From: Augochlora pura
Taxonomy: Eukaryota > Arthropoda > Insecta > Hymenoptera > Halictidae
Direction of reading: 5' to 3'
Assembly (NCBI RefSeq): GCF_028453695.1
Contig: NC_135777.1
Coordinates: forward strand, 19,333,714 to 19,397,713
Length of the DNA: 64,000 nt
Each line of letters opens with the position of its first letter. Position 1 is the first letter of the stretch. Below the pieces are notes generated by a model. The model saw nothing but the letters and a program-made list of their open reading frames with translations. It searched no databases and had not been told where the DNA came from. Positions 13,114 to 24,196 of the stretch are shown piece after piece. Made by a program: the position numbers and the translations under genes.

Positions 13114-15395
13114 ATAGACACGACGAAAATGTTACAAATTCGAATTAAACAGCAGATTCGCATTCTCGAACTCTAATCGATCACTCGTCCGACCATATGG
13201 CAGAGCTGCAGGGGACACACGATATAAACGTCTTACGGGATCGTATCGTTTTTATATTTGTCTTTTGCACAATAAACCGGAGCCGCGAGCGCATAAATAT
13301 CAGCGGTGGGGGGGGGGTGGGGGGTACCCCGGTAACAAGCCACGAGACGATGATATACGATATTACCCGTTTACTTGGCCGGCTTCGATGAAATTATTAC
13401 GAAAAAGTAAATGATGGCGGCGTGTTCATAAATATTATCGGCGATCTAAACTGCTGGATCATTATAAAATCACATTTTCTCGGGCCGGTAATTTACGAAG
13501 AAGGGGGTCACACGGCAATTTATTGCGGCCATTACGGATTTTACTGTGTCGGAAGTAAAGTGAAACCATTATTGAAATTAACCGGCGTTAGATAGGATTT
13601 CGATAGTATTATGAATGCGGTGAATTCACAGTCGGCTGATCGCGGATATAGAACCGCTCGAAGAATCGCCGCGAGGTGTACGTAATTGGAATAAAGAACC
13701 GCGGTGATCGTGCTTCGGGGCATCGGTCGCGCCGAGATCGCGAGATTCTCGATCATATGATCGAGCCTCTCGCCGCAATCGCCGCATTTTCCAAAAGATA
13801 ACCGGCCGGCAACAATCGCGGCTGACGATCGGCTGCAAACGAAAATCTCGCGCTGGTCTCGCGATCTTGATCGCCGATACGAGATAGATAAAGCCCGATC
13901 GGTTGCCGGGGATCTCGTACTTTTCCTATAGAAATCTCCGGCAGGCTCACGGGGGATCCCCTAAAGAGACGCGGCGAGGACAATGAACCTCCTGCAGTCG
14001 CGCGAGCGAGAAAGAGAGAGCGAGAGAGAGAGAGAGAGAGAGCGGGGCCGCGCGCTCGCGCGCACGCTCCCGTACGTGTGTGCACGCGAGTTTCATGGGG
14101 ATAATGGGTAAACAATAATGAGGGAGAAAACGCAGGTGGAACGAGGTAGAAAAGGAGGTGGTGGAACGGCGTTAACGAGCTAGAAAACTAGCGGAAATTT
14201 ACGCTCTGACAGATCACGGTTGCCTCCTTATGAACGACATAATAATAACTATAATAACGCTATCGGCCGGATCGGCTCCGAAGACGCGCTGCGTGTCCTG
14301 CAGGAGTTCGGGTTCGGGCGAGAGCGAGCCGGCGGAAGGTCTCCGTGCTCGCTTCTGCTCACTCTCGATCGCGCGTATTCCGCGTGGAAATCCGCGAAAG
14401 CGCGCGATCGGTCGCGCTCCGCCGAGCGTGCGCCTCTCCTCGGTGGCTCCGGTAATGACAGTGCAACGCGGGTCCGGCGCGGCCCCCGAACCCCGCTTTA
14501 TTATGCAACGTCATCGAAGGGAACACGGGCCGAAAGTGAAAAATCGCTGATCGTAATCGCGCCGAGCCGATCCCGGGGACGACGACGAGCTATACGAGCT
14601 CTCGGCCGAGAGTGAAACCCTTAACGATCCTCCTCCTCGGCCGGGGCTTTATAGCCGCGCGCGCGCGTTAATACGACGCCGTTTAACTATCAGCCACGAT
14701 ATTTCCTCGTTTGGTACCCGCGGTAATTCAACCGGCTGGATGCAAAGCGATATTTTTTTTCTTCGCGGCCGGCGCGCTCGCGCGGGCGACGAGCGCGGAA
14801 ACCGTGATTCCGCTTTTTGTTTGCTTCTTTAGCAATTTGCCGTTGCGATCATGCCGGCGATATTGTGTCTAGTTATTACCGATGCGACATAAAATTTAAT
14901 CGTAGAACTGTTGGCGGGACGCCTGCGGAAGGCGATCCGGTGGTTTTCGATTAAATTCGAGAGACGCCGGGCGTAGATTGAATCCGCTTGCTTTATCATT
15001 TATCGGAATTATACGCCGCGAGAGTGAAGATACTGGAGTTCGACGTTACCGGACATCGTCGAACGGGTTGGCAACTAGGGTCGAATATGTTCCGCTTCAA
15101 AATGTTATATACGCGTTGGAATGAGATTAGAAGGGTTACGAATTGACTGCAGGTGTGATGCATTTATGACAAAAAGGTGTAGGCGCGACTTGATGAAATA
15201 GTAAGTTTACGGGAATCAGAGGATATTCGAAGGAAAATTATTAAAGACAGGAAAACTCTCTTAATTGGTTCTTGTGTCTTACAGCAGCTACAAAAGATTA
15301 TTATTCTGTATAAAAATCCGCGGTACAGTCACGAGGCTTTTCTGATTCTTTATCATTGCTCTAAGAAGAGATATCGCAAGCGATAACTAGATAAC
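13114..15395. other. No supported gene
   Basis: AT-rich at first, then GC-rich from 13.6 to 14.7 kb. Open frames of 106-131 codons at 14220-14615 overlap each other in different frames without splice support. A G-rich run (GGTGGGGGGGGGGTGGGGGG) sits near 13304-13323 and a CG-alternating run at 14656-14668. Confidence 0.4.
14009..14042. repeat. (AG)n microsatellite
   Basis: GAAAGAGAGAGCGAGAGAGA followed by a pure GA run. Confidence 0.9.
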
Positions 15396-15480
15396 TTAAC
15401 CCCTTGTTTTACAATTTCTTTCACAGTTAATTGGTATCTGCCTTTCGCTAATAAATTCCTAAATAATTTCCTAAAGGAAA
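15396..15480. mobile_element. Solo element end, F-like
   Basis: TTAACCCCTTGTTTTACAAT resembles the left end of family F at 26416 (TTAACCCCTTGCCGTACCAT), and the next bases keep scattered similarity. I found no matching right end nearby, so this is a fragment at best. Confidence 0.4.
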
Positions 15481-17251
15481 CAGATAACTGAAGTTTATTA
15501 AATACCAGCTTTAGATTTTAAAATATTGACAATACAAGACAGAAATGATTTTTCTAAAGGTGCAAGTGACATCTATGCTCGGTAGATCGTCCTCCAAATT
15601 TTTGCTATCAATGCGACAGAATATTGTAAGTAATTGTAATGAAACTATAGCTATATATAAGAGCGAATAGGAAGCACAACCATAAACGCGCATTGTTGCG
15701 TAATGGAATCAGTAAATGACCACTTCTTGCTCGAAGTTTGTAACATCGTGCAAGAGATTCGAATACTTGGAAGACTTCTGTAAATTGTTGCGGCGCTTGT
15801 GAACCGCGAAGAACAATAGCCTGCCCCGACTTCTAGCACAACAGATTGCATTTAGACGAAACTAAGTACACTCTCCTGTTACTCGACAAACTAACAAATC
15901 GACGATAACCGAGCGACTAAACACCGCGGGTCTGAAAATTCGTTGAAATTTTGACAATCGTCATTTTGACAAGCAGTTCACGCGTAAGCCGAGGTGACAG
16001 AGTTAGACGCGGCTCGGCGGGTCGCAACTATCTCGGGATCGCGCCATACGTCCTCGAATTCCCATAAAATCCTCGTCATCCACGTATCCGGCGCGGAGCG
16101 GATCGCGTTACGCTCCCGCGAAACTCCCGAAAGTTCCCCGGAGCCTCTCCACCTGTGAGTTCCGACGTCTGGGATCCCGCGACACGCGAGCCCGGGTGAC
16201 AAAGACGCCGACAACGAGGACAGCGCGAAGCCGACGGGAACGCGATGAGTACCTGAAGCCTCTCATCCAGCCGCGGCAGGGGCGGGGTGGGAGGTGGGGA
16301 GGACGTCAATCAATGCCTTTTCAAGGAATTGCGTAATCGTCTAGACTAGCCGACCTCTTTATCGCTCTTATCGGCCCGGCAAGGTTGATTCATAGGCGGC
16401 GGCGACGTTCTCTAAGAGAAGAAGGTATTATTACCGGAGACGGCGAAGGTAATTATCGGATGTGTCGGTCCACGGGGGCCGATGGTGCTCGCCTCGTCTC
16501 GACTCACCTCTCCTCGCCTCGCCTCGACTCGCCTCGTCGCGACACGGCGTCGCTCGTCAACGACGGGTATCGACTAATCGCCGGGTTCCTCTTCCCACGG
16601 CGACGTCGTCGATTTTCAAAATGAGCCGCGCCGCTTTTTTAATCAGCGTGCTCCGCGGCTCCATTTTCAGCGGGGTTTTCGGCGGTTCTGCGGCCAGGTC
16701 TCTCGCGCGTCGGAATATTTCCGTCTGGCTTTCCCTTGTTATCCCCGAGATCCGACGGTGGCTCAAAGAGAGCGATATCACGTAACACAAGGGAAATCAC
16801 GGGGGCGCAGGAGGCGGCCAGCTTTTCACGAATGTATGGAATTTTTCATCTTTGCGAACCGACGGCCCCCGCCGCCGACTACGCCGCCGACTACGCCACC
16901 GCGCATCCCCGACAAACCGCCCCGTGCTCGTCCGCCTCGTCCCTAAGATTTTTATACGGGCACGTAAATTCGTGGAAGGTGACTCGGGGAAATACGATCG
17001 CTCGGGGATTTCGCAAATTGACTTTAATTTAGGGAGAGCGAAGGTGATGCCTCGGCCCACGCTCATTTTCATGCAGGCTGTCTACCACCCCCGGCGCCCC
17101 GGATAGACGTCGCGCCACGACCAAGTCGCGTCGTCCAACTAACCGGCCAACGCGGCCCGGAACGAACGAAATACATGGGCGCGTCCAAATTGACGATCTC
17201 TGCGAACCCCGTCTCTTTTCGTCGCCATGTTCGTCCAGGAAGCGTCGCGTT
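15481..17251. other. No supported gene; CTCG-rich patch at 16.49-16.54 kb
   Basis: A degenerate CCTCG/ACTCG pentamer patch lies at about 16491-16545. Overlapping frames of 77-107 codons occur on both strands from 15.98 to 17.27 kb without a convincing exon. Confidence 0.4.
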
Positions 17252-17737
17252 CTAGTCCCTTGCAACTACGATTCCTTTCGCGCCGCGTTAATTAGCACCC
17301 ATTTGTTCTTAAACCTTTGCAGTCGGAGTCATTTTAAATGGAAATCCAAGATATTTGTTTAAACTTGTAGCGTCGCATTTTTTTATATTATTGCATTGCA
17401 TTTTGTGTCACGTGCAACAGTTAACAATTTTCTAAATATAAAGAAATATGATAAAAATTATTTTGAAAATGACCATTTTTAACGGCGCCTTAGAGTCGCC
17501 ACTCAACCGCCAAGGGTTAATATTTTTACTAATAGGCCAAGACAATTTTTGTTTCTTTGACTGCCTTTATGTGCTTTCGTTTCTAGACTTTGATGCGAGA
17601 AGAATTTATCTTCATTTCAATGTAGAAGAATTTATCTTCATTTCGATGTAGAAAAAATTAATAATATTCACATTTAGTAGATCTTGCGTGAAATCTGTAT
17701 CACGAGTCTGTCTCGTTATTATATTGCAAGGGGCTAG
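17252..17737 (+). mobile_element. TTAA-type MITE, family D, CTAG-flanked, interrupted by C
   Basis: The left end is CTAG followed by TCCCTTGCAACTACGATTCC, matching the left arm of the 37004 copy. The right end is ATATTGCAAGGGG followed by CTAG. Both borders are therefore CTAG, not TTAA. The interior from 17521 follows D (ATTCACATTTAGTAGATC and CACGAGTCTGTCTC), with a 26-bp tandem duplication (AATTTATCTTCATTTC twice). Element C occupies 17309-17520. Removing C and the duplication leaves about 252 bp, the same as intact D copies. Confidence 0.87.
17309..17520 (-). mobile_element. TTAA MITE, family C, nested in D
   Basis: The element lies between TTAA at 17309 and TTAA at 17517. The ends are ACCTTTGCAGTCGGAG and, inward from the right, CCCTTGGCGGTTGAGTGG. 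Its interior matches the inverse of the copy at 31.1-31.3 kb (AAATCCAAGATATTTGTTTA). The surrounding D sequence resumes exactly after the second TTAA. Confidence 0.88.
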
Positions 17738-17739
17738 AG

Positions 17740-17966
17740 ACGCGTCACGGATGCGTCACTGTCGCTCGCCGTGCATTTTCGTGCAGCGGTCAATGCTAAA
17801 CCATCGGGCGACCGTCCACGAAGTAGCACGCTGTCGTCACGGACCGTATTTATCGTGACGCCTAACGTACGATACGACGGCGATCGTCCTTCCACGCATC
17901 GTCGCGTCACAGATGCGATGTCGCTTGCTGTACACGCTTCCTTGCAGCGGGCAATCCGTGACGCGT
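17740..17966. repeat. Inverted- and direct-repeat unit of about 227 bp
   Basis: Perfect 13-bp inverted repeats bound the unit: ACGCGTCACGGAT at 17740-17752 and ATCCGTGACGCGT at 17954-17966. Inside, a stretch of about 53 bp starting GCGTCAC is directly repeated at 17742-17796 and 17904-17955, with shared pieces TGTCGCT and TGCAGCGG. A further GTCACGG/CGTGACG pair lies at about 17835-17860. It abuts the D element. It may be another small mobile element or a foldback unit; no target duplication is clear. Confidence 0.65.
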
Positions 17967-18279
17967 GTAGGACGCGACGCTCCGTGGACAAACAGCCTTA
18001 ATCGGTCGGCTGGATTTGTCGCCGTACGACACCAGCCATGACGCGGCGTCGGGGTTGGATGCCGGGGTTGGTGTTTGTCCTACATGGATAGGTTGGATTC
18101 TAGAATATCTGAATCTAGTCTTCCGGGATAATAATATAGGAGACGAGAGCTACGGTATTTGTGGATGACCGAGAATTGTTTCTGGGATTTTTGGTTGGCG
18201 TCGATTTGGCAATGTCTTTTTTATTTTTTCGTTGAGGTTAGTTAAGGAAAATAGGTTTTTTTACCTATTTTTTACCTTA
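17967..18279. other. No gene seen
   Basis: Mixed sequence ending in a short run of related TTTTTTACCTATTTT pieces at 18250-18300 that resembles the decayed left side of the next C element. Confidence 0.4.
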
Positions 18280-18521
18280 TAGGTCTTTTAACCTATTTTA
18301 ACTGTAAATCTGAAATAACTTTCCTGGTTCCGTGGTATTTCCATTCTATTTAAAAAAATCGATTCCAATTCATACAAAATTTATTCTTGTGACTTCTACC
18401 AACAGTTTTGTTACTTGACAATTTTTTAAATCTAAACCTTATTGTTACAAAAATCATGATGGAACGTGATAGAATAATTTTAGGGGTGCCTCAGAGTCAC
18501 CGCTCGAGTGCAAAGGGTTAA
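18280..18521 (-). mobile_element. TTAA MITE, family C, left side decayed
   Basis: The right end is CGCTCGAGTGCAAAGGG followed by TTAA at 18518. The interior follows the 29106-29353 copy closely, including GTGGTATTTCCATTCTATTT and AATCTAAACCTTATTGTT. At the left the expected CCCTTTGAACTCGG is replaced by repeats of TTTTAACCTATTTTAAC, so the exact border is uncertain. Confidence 0.75.
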
Positions 18522-18718
18522 TATTACGTATACAGTTATCAGTGACCAGCACAAGGCATCAGCATTCCATATCGCTCCCCAAAGCCAATGCACAAAGCAT
18601 TTCTATCTCCGCCAATCCTCCATCTTCCTCGCACACATCCTCGGTCGAAAAATTCTCGCTCGGCGAAGGAAGAAGAAGAGCGAGGAAAAATCAAGTTAGC
18701 GGTCCGCGTTCTATCTAG

Positions 18719-19201
18719 AAGAAGTTCGGCAAGACGTCGGTCGGACGCCGCCTGGAGACCCCGGCATCCCCGAAGTTCCTCGCAAAGACCGCTCCTGAAT
18801 CAGCCGGGCACGTCAATAACCAAAGACATCGTTCCACCGGCAAGGCGTCTCCCCAAGAGTCCGGCATCGATCCAGAAACCGCAGGAGACAGGCCGGCGAT
18901 CGCCGAAGACGGAGCCGAGCGTCTCGAGGAGAATCAGCAGCCCGAGGAGCTCGAGGAGCAGCAGCAGCAGCAGCAGCACAAGCAGCAGTATCAGCCCCAA
19001 GGTTATGCAAAACCGTCCCGCTCCCCAGTTTCTTTCAGGACGGGCAAGCAGGGGGACTGGTCCGCCGGGACACCGGCGACAGGTCGTTCCACGAAGCTCC
19101 CGGGCTCGTATGCAAATTCCGCCGGTCTTCTCTTGTCCGTCCTATTCGCGGCGGGCGAGAGAGCCTTCGCCCTCCTCCTCTCGTCCCTCGGTATCGGCCA
19201 G
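18719..19201 (+). CDS. Candidate internal exon, unidentified Gln/Pro/Ser-rich protein
   Basis: The frame runs open for 161 codons from just after a CTATCTAG acceptor-like site to a CAG before GTACTG. Residues near 35-45 include HRSTGKASPQESG. Residues about 60-80 are acidic and end in a run of six glutamines, followed by YQPQGYAKPSRSP. The last 25 residues are hydrophobic (LLLSVLFAAGERAFALLLSS). Codon third positions are mostly G or C through the central part, which favours coding. The donor GTACTG is weak. The same frame is also open upstream to about 18500 except for the TAG that forms the acceptor. No family is recognised; a chance frame in GC-rich DNA cannot be excluded. Confidence 0.35.
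18954..18977. repeat. Short (AGC)n repeat
   Basis: A CAG/AGC triplet run encodes the poly-glutamine stretch of the candidate exon. Confidence 0.8.
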
Positions 19202-20570
19202 GTACTGAGGACACCAACCGCGGAGGAGGTCGAGGTTACGACCCGGTTACGGTGCGGCGTTGCGGGTCGCGGCCTCGCCAGGGACTGGGTCGAGGTTGTT
19301 GCGCCCGGCGCATAAAAACAGCCGCCCGGCGCAACCGGCGCGGCGGGGGGAACCGTGAAAGCCTCCGCGAAAAGTGTCGCCGCGGATTTCGACCGGTCTC
19401 CCGTGTCCTGTCGCCGCTCTTCCTTCCTCGCGCGGCGTCCCTCCCCTCTACCGGACTTTCGCGCCGGAGCCAGACGACCCCATGGAGGTCGAACCAGTTC
19501 CCGATCATCGAAAGGCTAAGCCCTCTGCGGTTTCGCGGCCAGGAATTTCACGGGCACGGGCCGAGGCCTTCGCGCCTCCTCGCCGACGCGACGGGATCTC
19601 TTCTCGGTGCCATTCTGCTGCGCCGCGGCGCGACGACTGGGCTCGCTTTTTGAACCGTTTCTTCGGGAATGGGGGAGCAGATATGACGAAGGTCGAAATC
19701 GGTGGACTATGGTTTTATGCATTTATGAGGAAATTCATTAACTGAATGAATTTAATTAACTGAATGATTAATAAAATTGATTTAAAGTCGATTTTCAAAT
19801 TTCTATGAAAAATCATGCAATTGGTATGGTATCCTACTGTCTCGGACAAAAAGCAGTACATTGAGGTCTCTTAAAAATTCCGTAAAATATTCGCAATTTA
19901 CTCTTAAACATGCAGATCAAAAAAACAAAATTCGAACATATAAAAATAATTAAAAAGGCTCATATTTGTAATTATCTCAGAATTGGCGTAAAACGTAAAT
20001 TTTATAATTGAAATTTCGCCTTTGTAATTCACAATTCTGTCAAAATTCCATTACATACCGAATCCAACAGAACCGCCATAAGACGATTCAACGCGATCCT
20101 TCGGATCTTTCTTTCTAAACCATATTAATACAGGCGAACAATGATCGTTTCACCGCGCGTAGAATACGGGCTTACTCGGCTCCGCATTTTCTATGTTCGT
20201 TCCCACCAGCCATGAGAGGTACACTAACTGTGGCACGGCTTTTGGTTGATAGTAATCCAGAACATATGTTCCTTGGTAAGCTCTTTGGGAATTGCCTAGC
20301 GGTTCCAGGGAAGATTGGATGGAAGACGCGCACTCTACGGGGATTTCAGATCCCTTGGAACGCCCCTGTCCGAGTATTGTAATATCCTCAGGAATTTAAG
20401 AATGATAAAACCCGCTATCGGTTCTAAATTCCGCGAATTATGAACCCTCGGAATCCTTAGAAAAGTGAATTTCCTTAAATACCCTTTAAAACGCGCACGC
20501 GTATCTCTTGTCGTATAGAATAAAGTTCCAATGGAACGACTGCATTACTTTTTAACTTTATTACCAACAT

Positions 20571-20601
<31 letters not shown>

Positions 20602-20740
20602 CACTTAATCGGTTAATTGTATTCATTAAATAGAGATGTCATAACGCAAAATATTCCTTTTTATTTATGACGAGTATACTCATCGAAAGCTGGTTCATTT
20701 TTCAGACCCATAAACAATTTGTTAAAACATACCAAATTGG
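19202..20740. other. Candidate intron; no other gene seen
   Basis: GC-rich to about 19.7 kb, with overlapping frames on both strands, then AT-rich. An (ATTT)n tract lies at the end. If the exons at 18719 and 22185 belong together, this is the first part of the intron between them. Confidence 0.35.
20570..20601. repeat. (ATTT)n microsatellite
   Basis: About eight uninterrupted ATTT units. Confidence 0.95.
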
Positions 20741-21041
20741 TTAACCCTTTCGCTACGGAGCGTATTACTGAGTCATTGACACTAATATTTATTATACTTA
20801 GTAATATCATTTGGCTTTCTAAAATATAAAAGTTTAGAATTATAATTTATTTTTTTAAATATCATAGTCAGTAATATTATACTTTGCTGATTAACAAAAG
20901 TATCTCATGTAAAGTATAGAAAATAAAATATAATATAATTAGTATATTATAATATAATATAATTGGTATATTATAATAAAATATAATAAATGGTCCTTCT
21001 TCGAGGGCGTGTATATACGCCCGTCGCAGCGAAAGGGTTAA
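20741..21041. mobile_element. TTAA MITE, family I, intact
   Basis: TTAA borders both ends of a 301-bp AT-rich element. The termini are CCCTTTCGCTACGGAGCG and, inward from the right, CCCTTTCGCTGCGACGGGCG. The right subterminal part holds GGCGTGTATATACGCC, a near-palindrome. The interior has repeated TATAATATAAT motifs and no coding capacity. A related end lies at 25581, and a weaker one at 24196. Confidence 0.85.
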
Positions 21042-21368
21042 AGACTGTATCATATTCAAATGAAACCAAAAACCGAATACTTTAAATCGTGTCCAATTCC
21101 AAGTGAATCGCATCTTTTTCTTATCTTTCGCTGCGCTTTTCTGCATCGCGAATGTTTCGGCGCTCGACTGGAAGGGTTGCCGGTATCCGCGCCGATTTCA
21201 TAAACGATCGCGTGCTAACGGGTCTCCGTTTTGGAAAACGCGTGACAGAGAAGCCGCGCGCGTGTTTACGCGTGCCAGACACGTAGACCGCGATTGTGGG
21301 TACACAATGTCGCCGTCGGTGCAGAAACACGCTCGAGTGGTCGGTTACTTACGAGGAAACCGACGAGG

Positions 21369-21403
<35 letters not shown>

Positions 21404-22184
21404 GCCCCGTCCATCCGAGTTTGCTGGCGCAACGGAGCCGCGATTGCGGCCGTTCGGCGCGCACCGAGCGCGCGCGCGGCGCGGGTAAACACGTCTAGAC
21501 ATCCGACTTTCACCTCTGTTGTAACAAGACTTCGCCTCTAACTGCGGAGAAGAGCCGAAGGACGTTCTGGAATCCCCGATACGCGACTTGGATGAGCACC
21601 GGGGAAGACGTTCCGCCGTGACTCACGCGTATCGATCGTTGAATTCCCCGGGAATCGATATTTTTTTTGTTCCCGGCGACCTTTCCTTGGAATCTCGCGA
21701 AGGATAACCCGTCCCCGTTTTACGGAACCGTTCACCCCTTCGAAGACGCACGCCGGCGTGTAATGGTATGTGCAATTGTTGCTGCCGTTCGCGCGACTTG
21801 CTACACTTAATGAAACACTGTGTTTGAATATTTCTACTTTCTATATAATTCTCCATTTCTACTTTCGATTTGTGATATAAAAATATAAAAATGTATAATT
21901 ATAATGTCAATGTGAATGTATCATTGCAAGCTTAAAGTATGTTGCACATTTTTACTGTTCTTTAAACGAGAGGTAAAAGGAAAGGGTGATTGTCTCTATT
22001 TTATATTATTTCTAATATAGGAATATACAAATATGAAAATATACCGAAAATGAGAAAAATTGCTCTGAGCCTATTATCATCTACGTCATTGTACCCTTGC
22101 GCTATAATTATAAATATATATTTATAAATAATATTAACAAAGAAAATGAACAAAGAAGTATAACAATAGTTATTATTATTACAG
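21042..22184. other. Candidate intron; no other gene seen
   Basis: GC-rich to about 21.75 kb with a CT microsatellite, then AT-rich with long runs of A and T up to the acceptor at 22184. Confidence 0.35.
21371..21399. repeat. (CT)n microsatellite
   Basis: Pure CT run of about 14 units. Confidence 0.95.
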
Positions 22185-22316
22185 GCTTTGACACATAATC
22201 CAGCATCAAGGAAACCATATTCTTCAGCACTGCAAAGGATCCCAATTCTCAAAGAGTTAATTGTACCAACCAACGTGGCAAATAGCACAAAGTGTTCAAC
22301 CACGTTAGACGCAGAG
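22185..22316 (+). CDS. Candidate internal exon (44 codons), unidentified protein
   Basis: A pyrimidine-rich acceptor TTATTATTATTACAG precedes the exon, and GCAGAG followed by GTAAGTGATT, a near-consensus donor, ends it. The 132-nt segment is open in one frame as 44 whole codons, starting ALTHNPASRKPYSSALQRIP and ending STTLDAE, so both borders are phase 0. The composition is more GC-balanced than its AT-rich left flank. Phase 0 agrees with the donor of the 18719-19201 candidate. The encoded stretch is hydrophilic and matches no domain I know. It could also be an exon of a noncoding transcript. Confidence 0.45.
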
Positions 22317-23119
22317 GTAAGTGATTCCAGATTTTGTAATTCATATTGTTGGTCGCTCGAAACATTTGTTTGTCGCTAATAGTCGACGCGAGCAGCTCGA
22401 TGGAGCACCAGAGCTCGCCGATTAGTATACAATGCAAATTCTGATTGGGATTCAAGAACCACGTGCAACAGTTTCTCGTTTCTCATCCAACAGTTTCGTT
22501 CCTCCTCCACCTCGCGTATTAATTTATTTGGAGAATGACCGACAGCCGTTTCCTGTCGCAACAATAATTGACGCTTGGTAATGGAACGGCCACGGCGATC
22601 CTCGGCGTTGTCCCGGTAAATATTTGAGCAACGCGTTTCACGCACAGCCGCAGTGAAAATCGCTTTGTCTAGGAGCTGCGGTCGCACTTAGCCGCGTCTA
22701 GTTCGCCGGATGTCAAATTCGATGGTACTTGGGCATTGTTTGCTCGAACTGTTCGGGTTCCGGGGTTAATCATTCGGTCAGCTGTCTTTGCAGAGTAACC
22801 GGTGGCTTGACCTTAGCATGGTCTAATCGTCGATACCTTTAAAGTACGAAAATACAATGGTATTCGATGCTTCTTTTATTTATTCGTCTTGAAAATTTTA
22901 TTTGATTCCAATAGTAATTGATGATGAGAGGAAATGATTCATAATTGGAGATCACTGATTATAGTTGATCAAATGTATTCATTATTGACTGGTTTAATCT
23001 AGTAACTATTGATCGATTAATAATAATAATTACCATGGTTAGTTTTCGTAATTAATTACAGAAATAATCACAGAATTCACGTCTCAGAATTTATTTATTA
23101 GAGACCTCTACCTCGAGTT

Positions 23120-23150
23120 GGACTCGTTAAAGTGTACGTCAAGGGGTTAA
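23120..23150. mobile_element. Solo right end, F-like
   Basis: GACTCGTTAAAGTGTACGTC followed by AAGGGG and TTAA resembles the right end of family F at 26843 (GACGAGTCTTAAAGTACGGC, then AAGGGG and TTAA). No convincing left end was found. Confidence 0.45.
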
Positions 23151-24179
23151 GAACAATTGAAGAGGAGCCGGTTCGTCGACACGGGTAAGTCTTGCATCTT
23201 TAAATGGATCGTTCCTTTCCCACCGATCTAATGAGGATGAAGGTGTCGCGCGTATCGTTGGCCGCTATCCGCGACGTCGACGAGAGCGAGGAGGGGAGGG
23301 GGAGGGGGAGGGGAGGAATACGCGTGCTTTGATCAATGTTTCGCACACGTTCGAGACGCGCAGTTTCTGCAGCGGCGCGTTTCAATCGGAAATGGTGCCA
23401 ATCGCTCGGATGGAGCGATGCCACCAGGCCGGACATTTCCCGCGCGTGCCATATACAGACGACTATTTTTAGCCGAAATCGGTGCACAACACACCTACGT
23501 CAATCAGGCGGCTTCGGTGTCACCGTGACAGGAATAAAATCACCGGCGTGTCTGTCGCTCTAGTAATAAATACGTCTAGACGTCCAACTTTCACTTGGCC
23601 GTCATTGAAAGGGAGCCAACCTTCCGGCGGTACAGTTTTCAAGAACGCGTCGATTGACCTTTACGCGGCCAGATCGATACCCCACCACCGAACGTTATCG
23701 TTTTAAAACAAGCGCGCGCGATTCAGGTTCTCAAAATCTGTAGTTAGCCTCTCGCAAAAATCGTTTTCTTAGGTTGGCGAAAATTAGTGGTTGGGCAAAA
23801 TTTTTAATCACGGTCGATTGTTCTTTTTTTTTTAAGTCATTTCATTCGTACATTCATTTCTAGGATTTCTTTCTTTCGTATATTAATAAATATAATTAAA
23901 GTGCTATAAATGTATCAAATAATATAAGTGAAAAATTAATAAGTATTAATAATGTAAGTAAAGAACAACAGTCGTCGTGCGAATAAAATATTCAACCAAA
24001 GAGAATTTCTCCTGATAACTATCTTACATAAATGCATTCGAAAAATTACATAACCTGTCATAACCTAACATAAATGCATTCGAAAAAAATTCGAACAATG
24101 TCCAATTCTGGTACAAACATACCACACTTTTGCAATAAAAAGCGCTCAACAGTGTCTAATAAAACATTAGCCTGACAGT

Positions 24180-24196
24180 TTCGCAGAAAGGGTTAA
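24180..24196. mobile_element. Solo right end, I-like
   Basis: TTCGCAGAAAGGG followed by TTAA resembles the right terminus of family I (GTCGCAGCGAAAGGG, TTAA). No partner was found. Confidence 0.35.
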
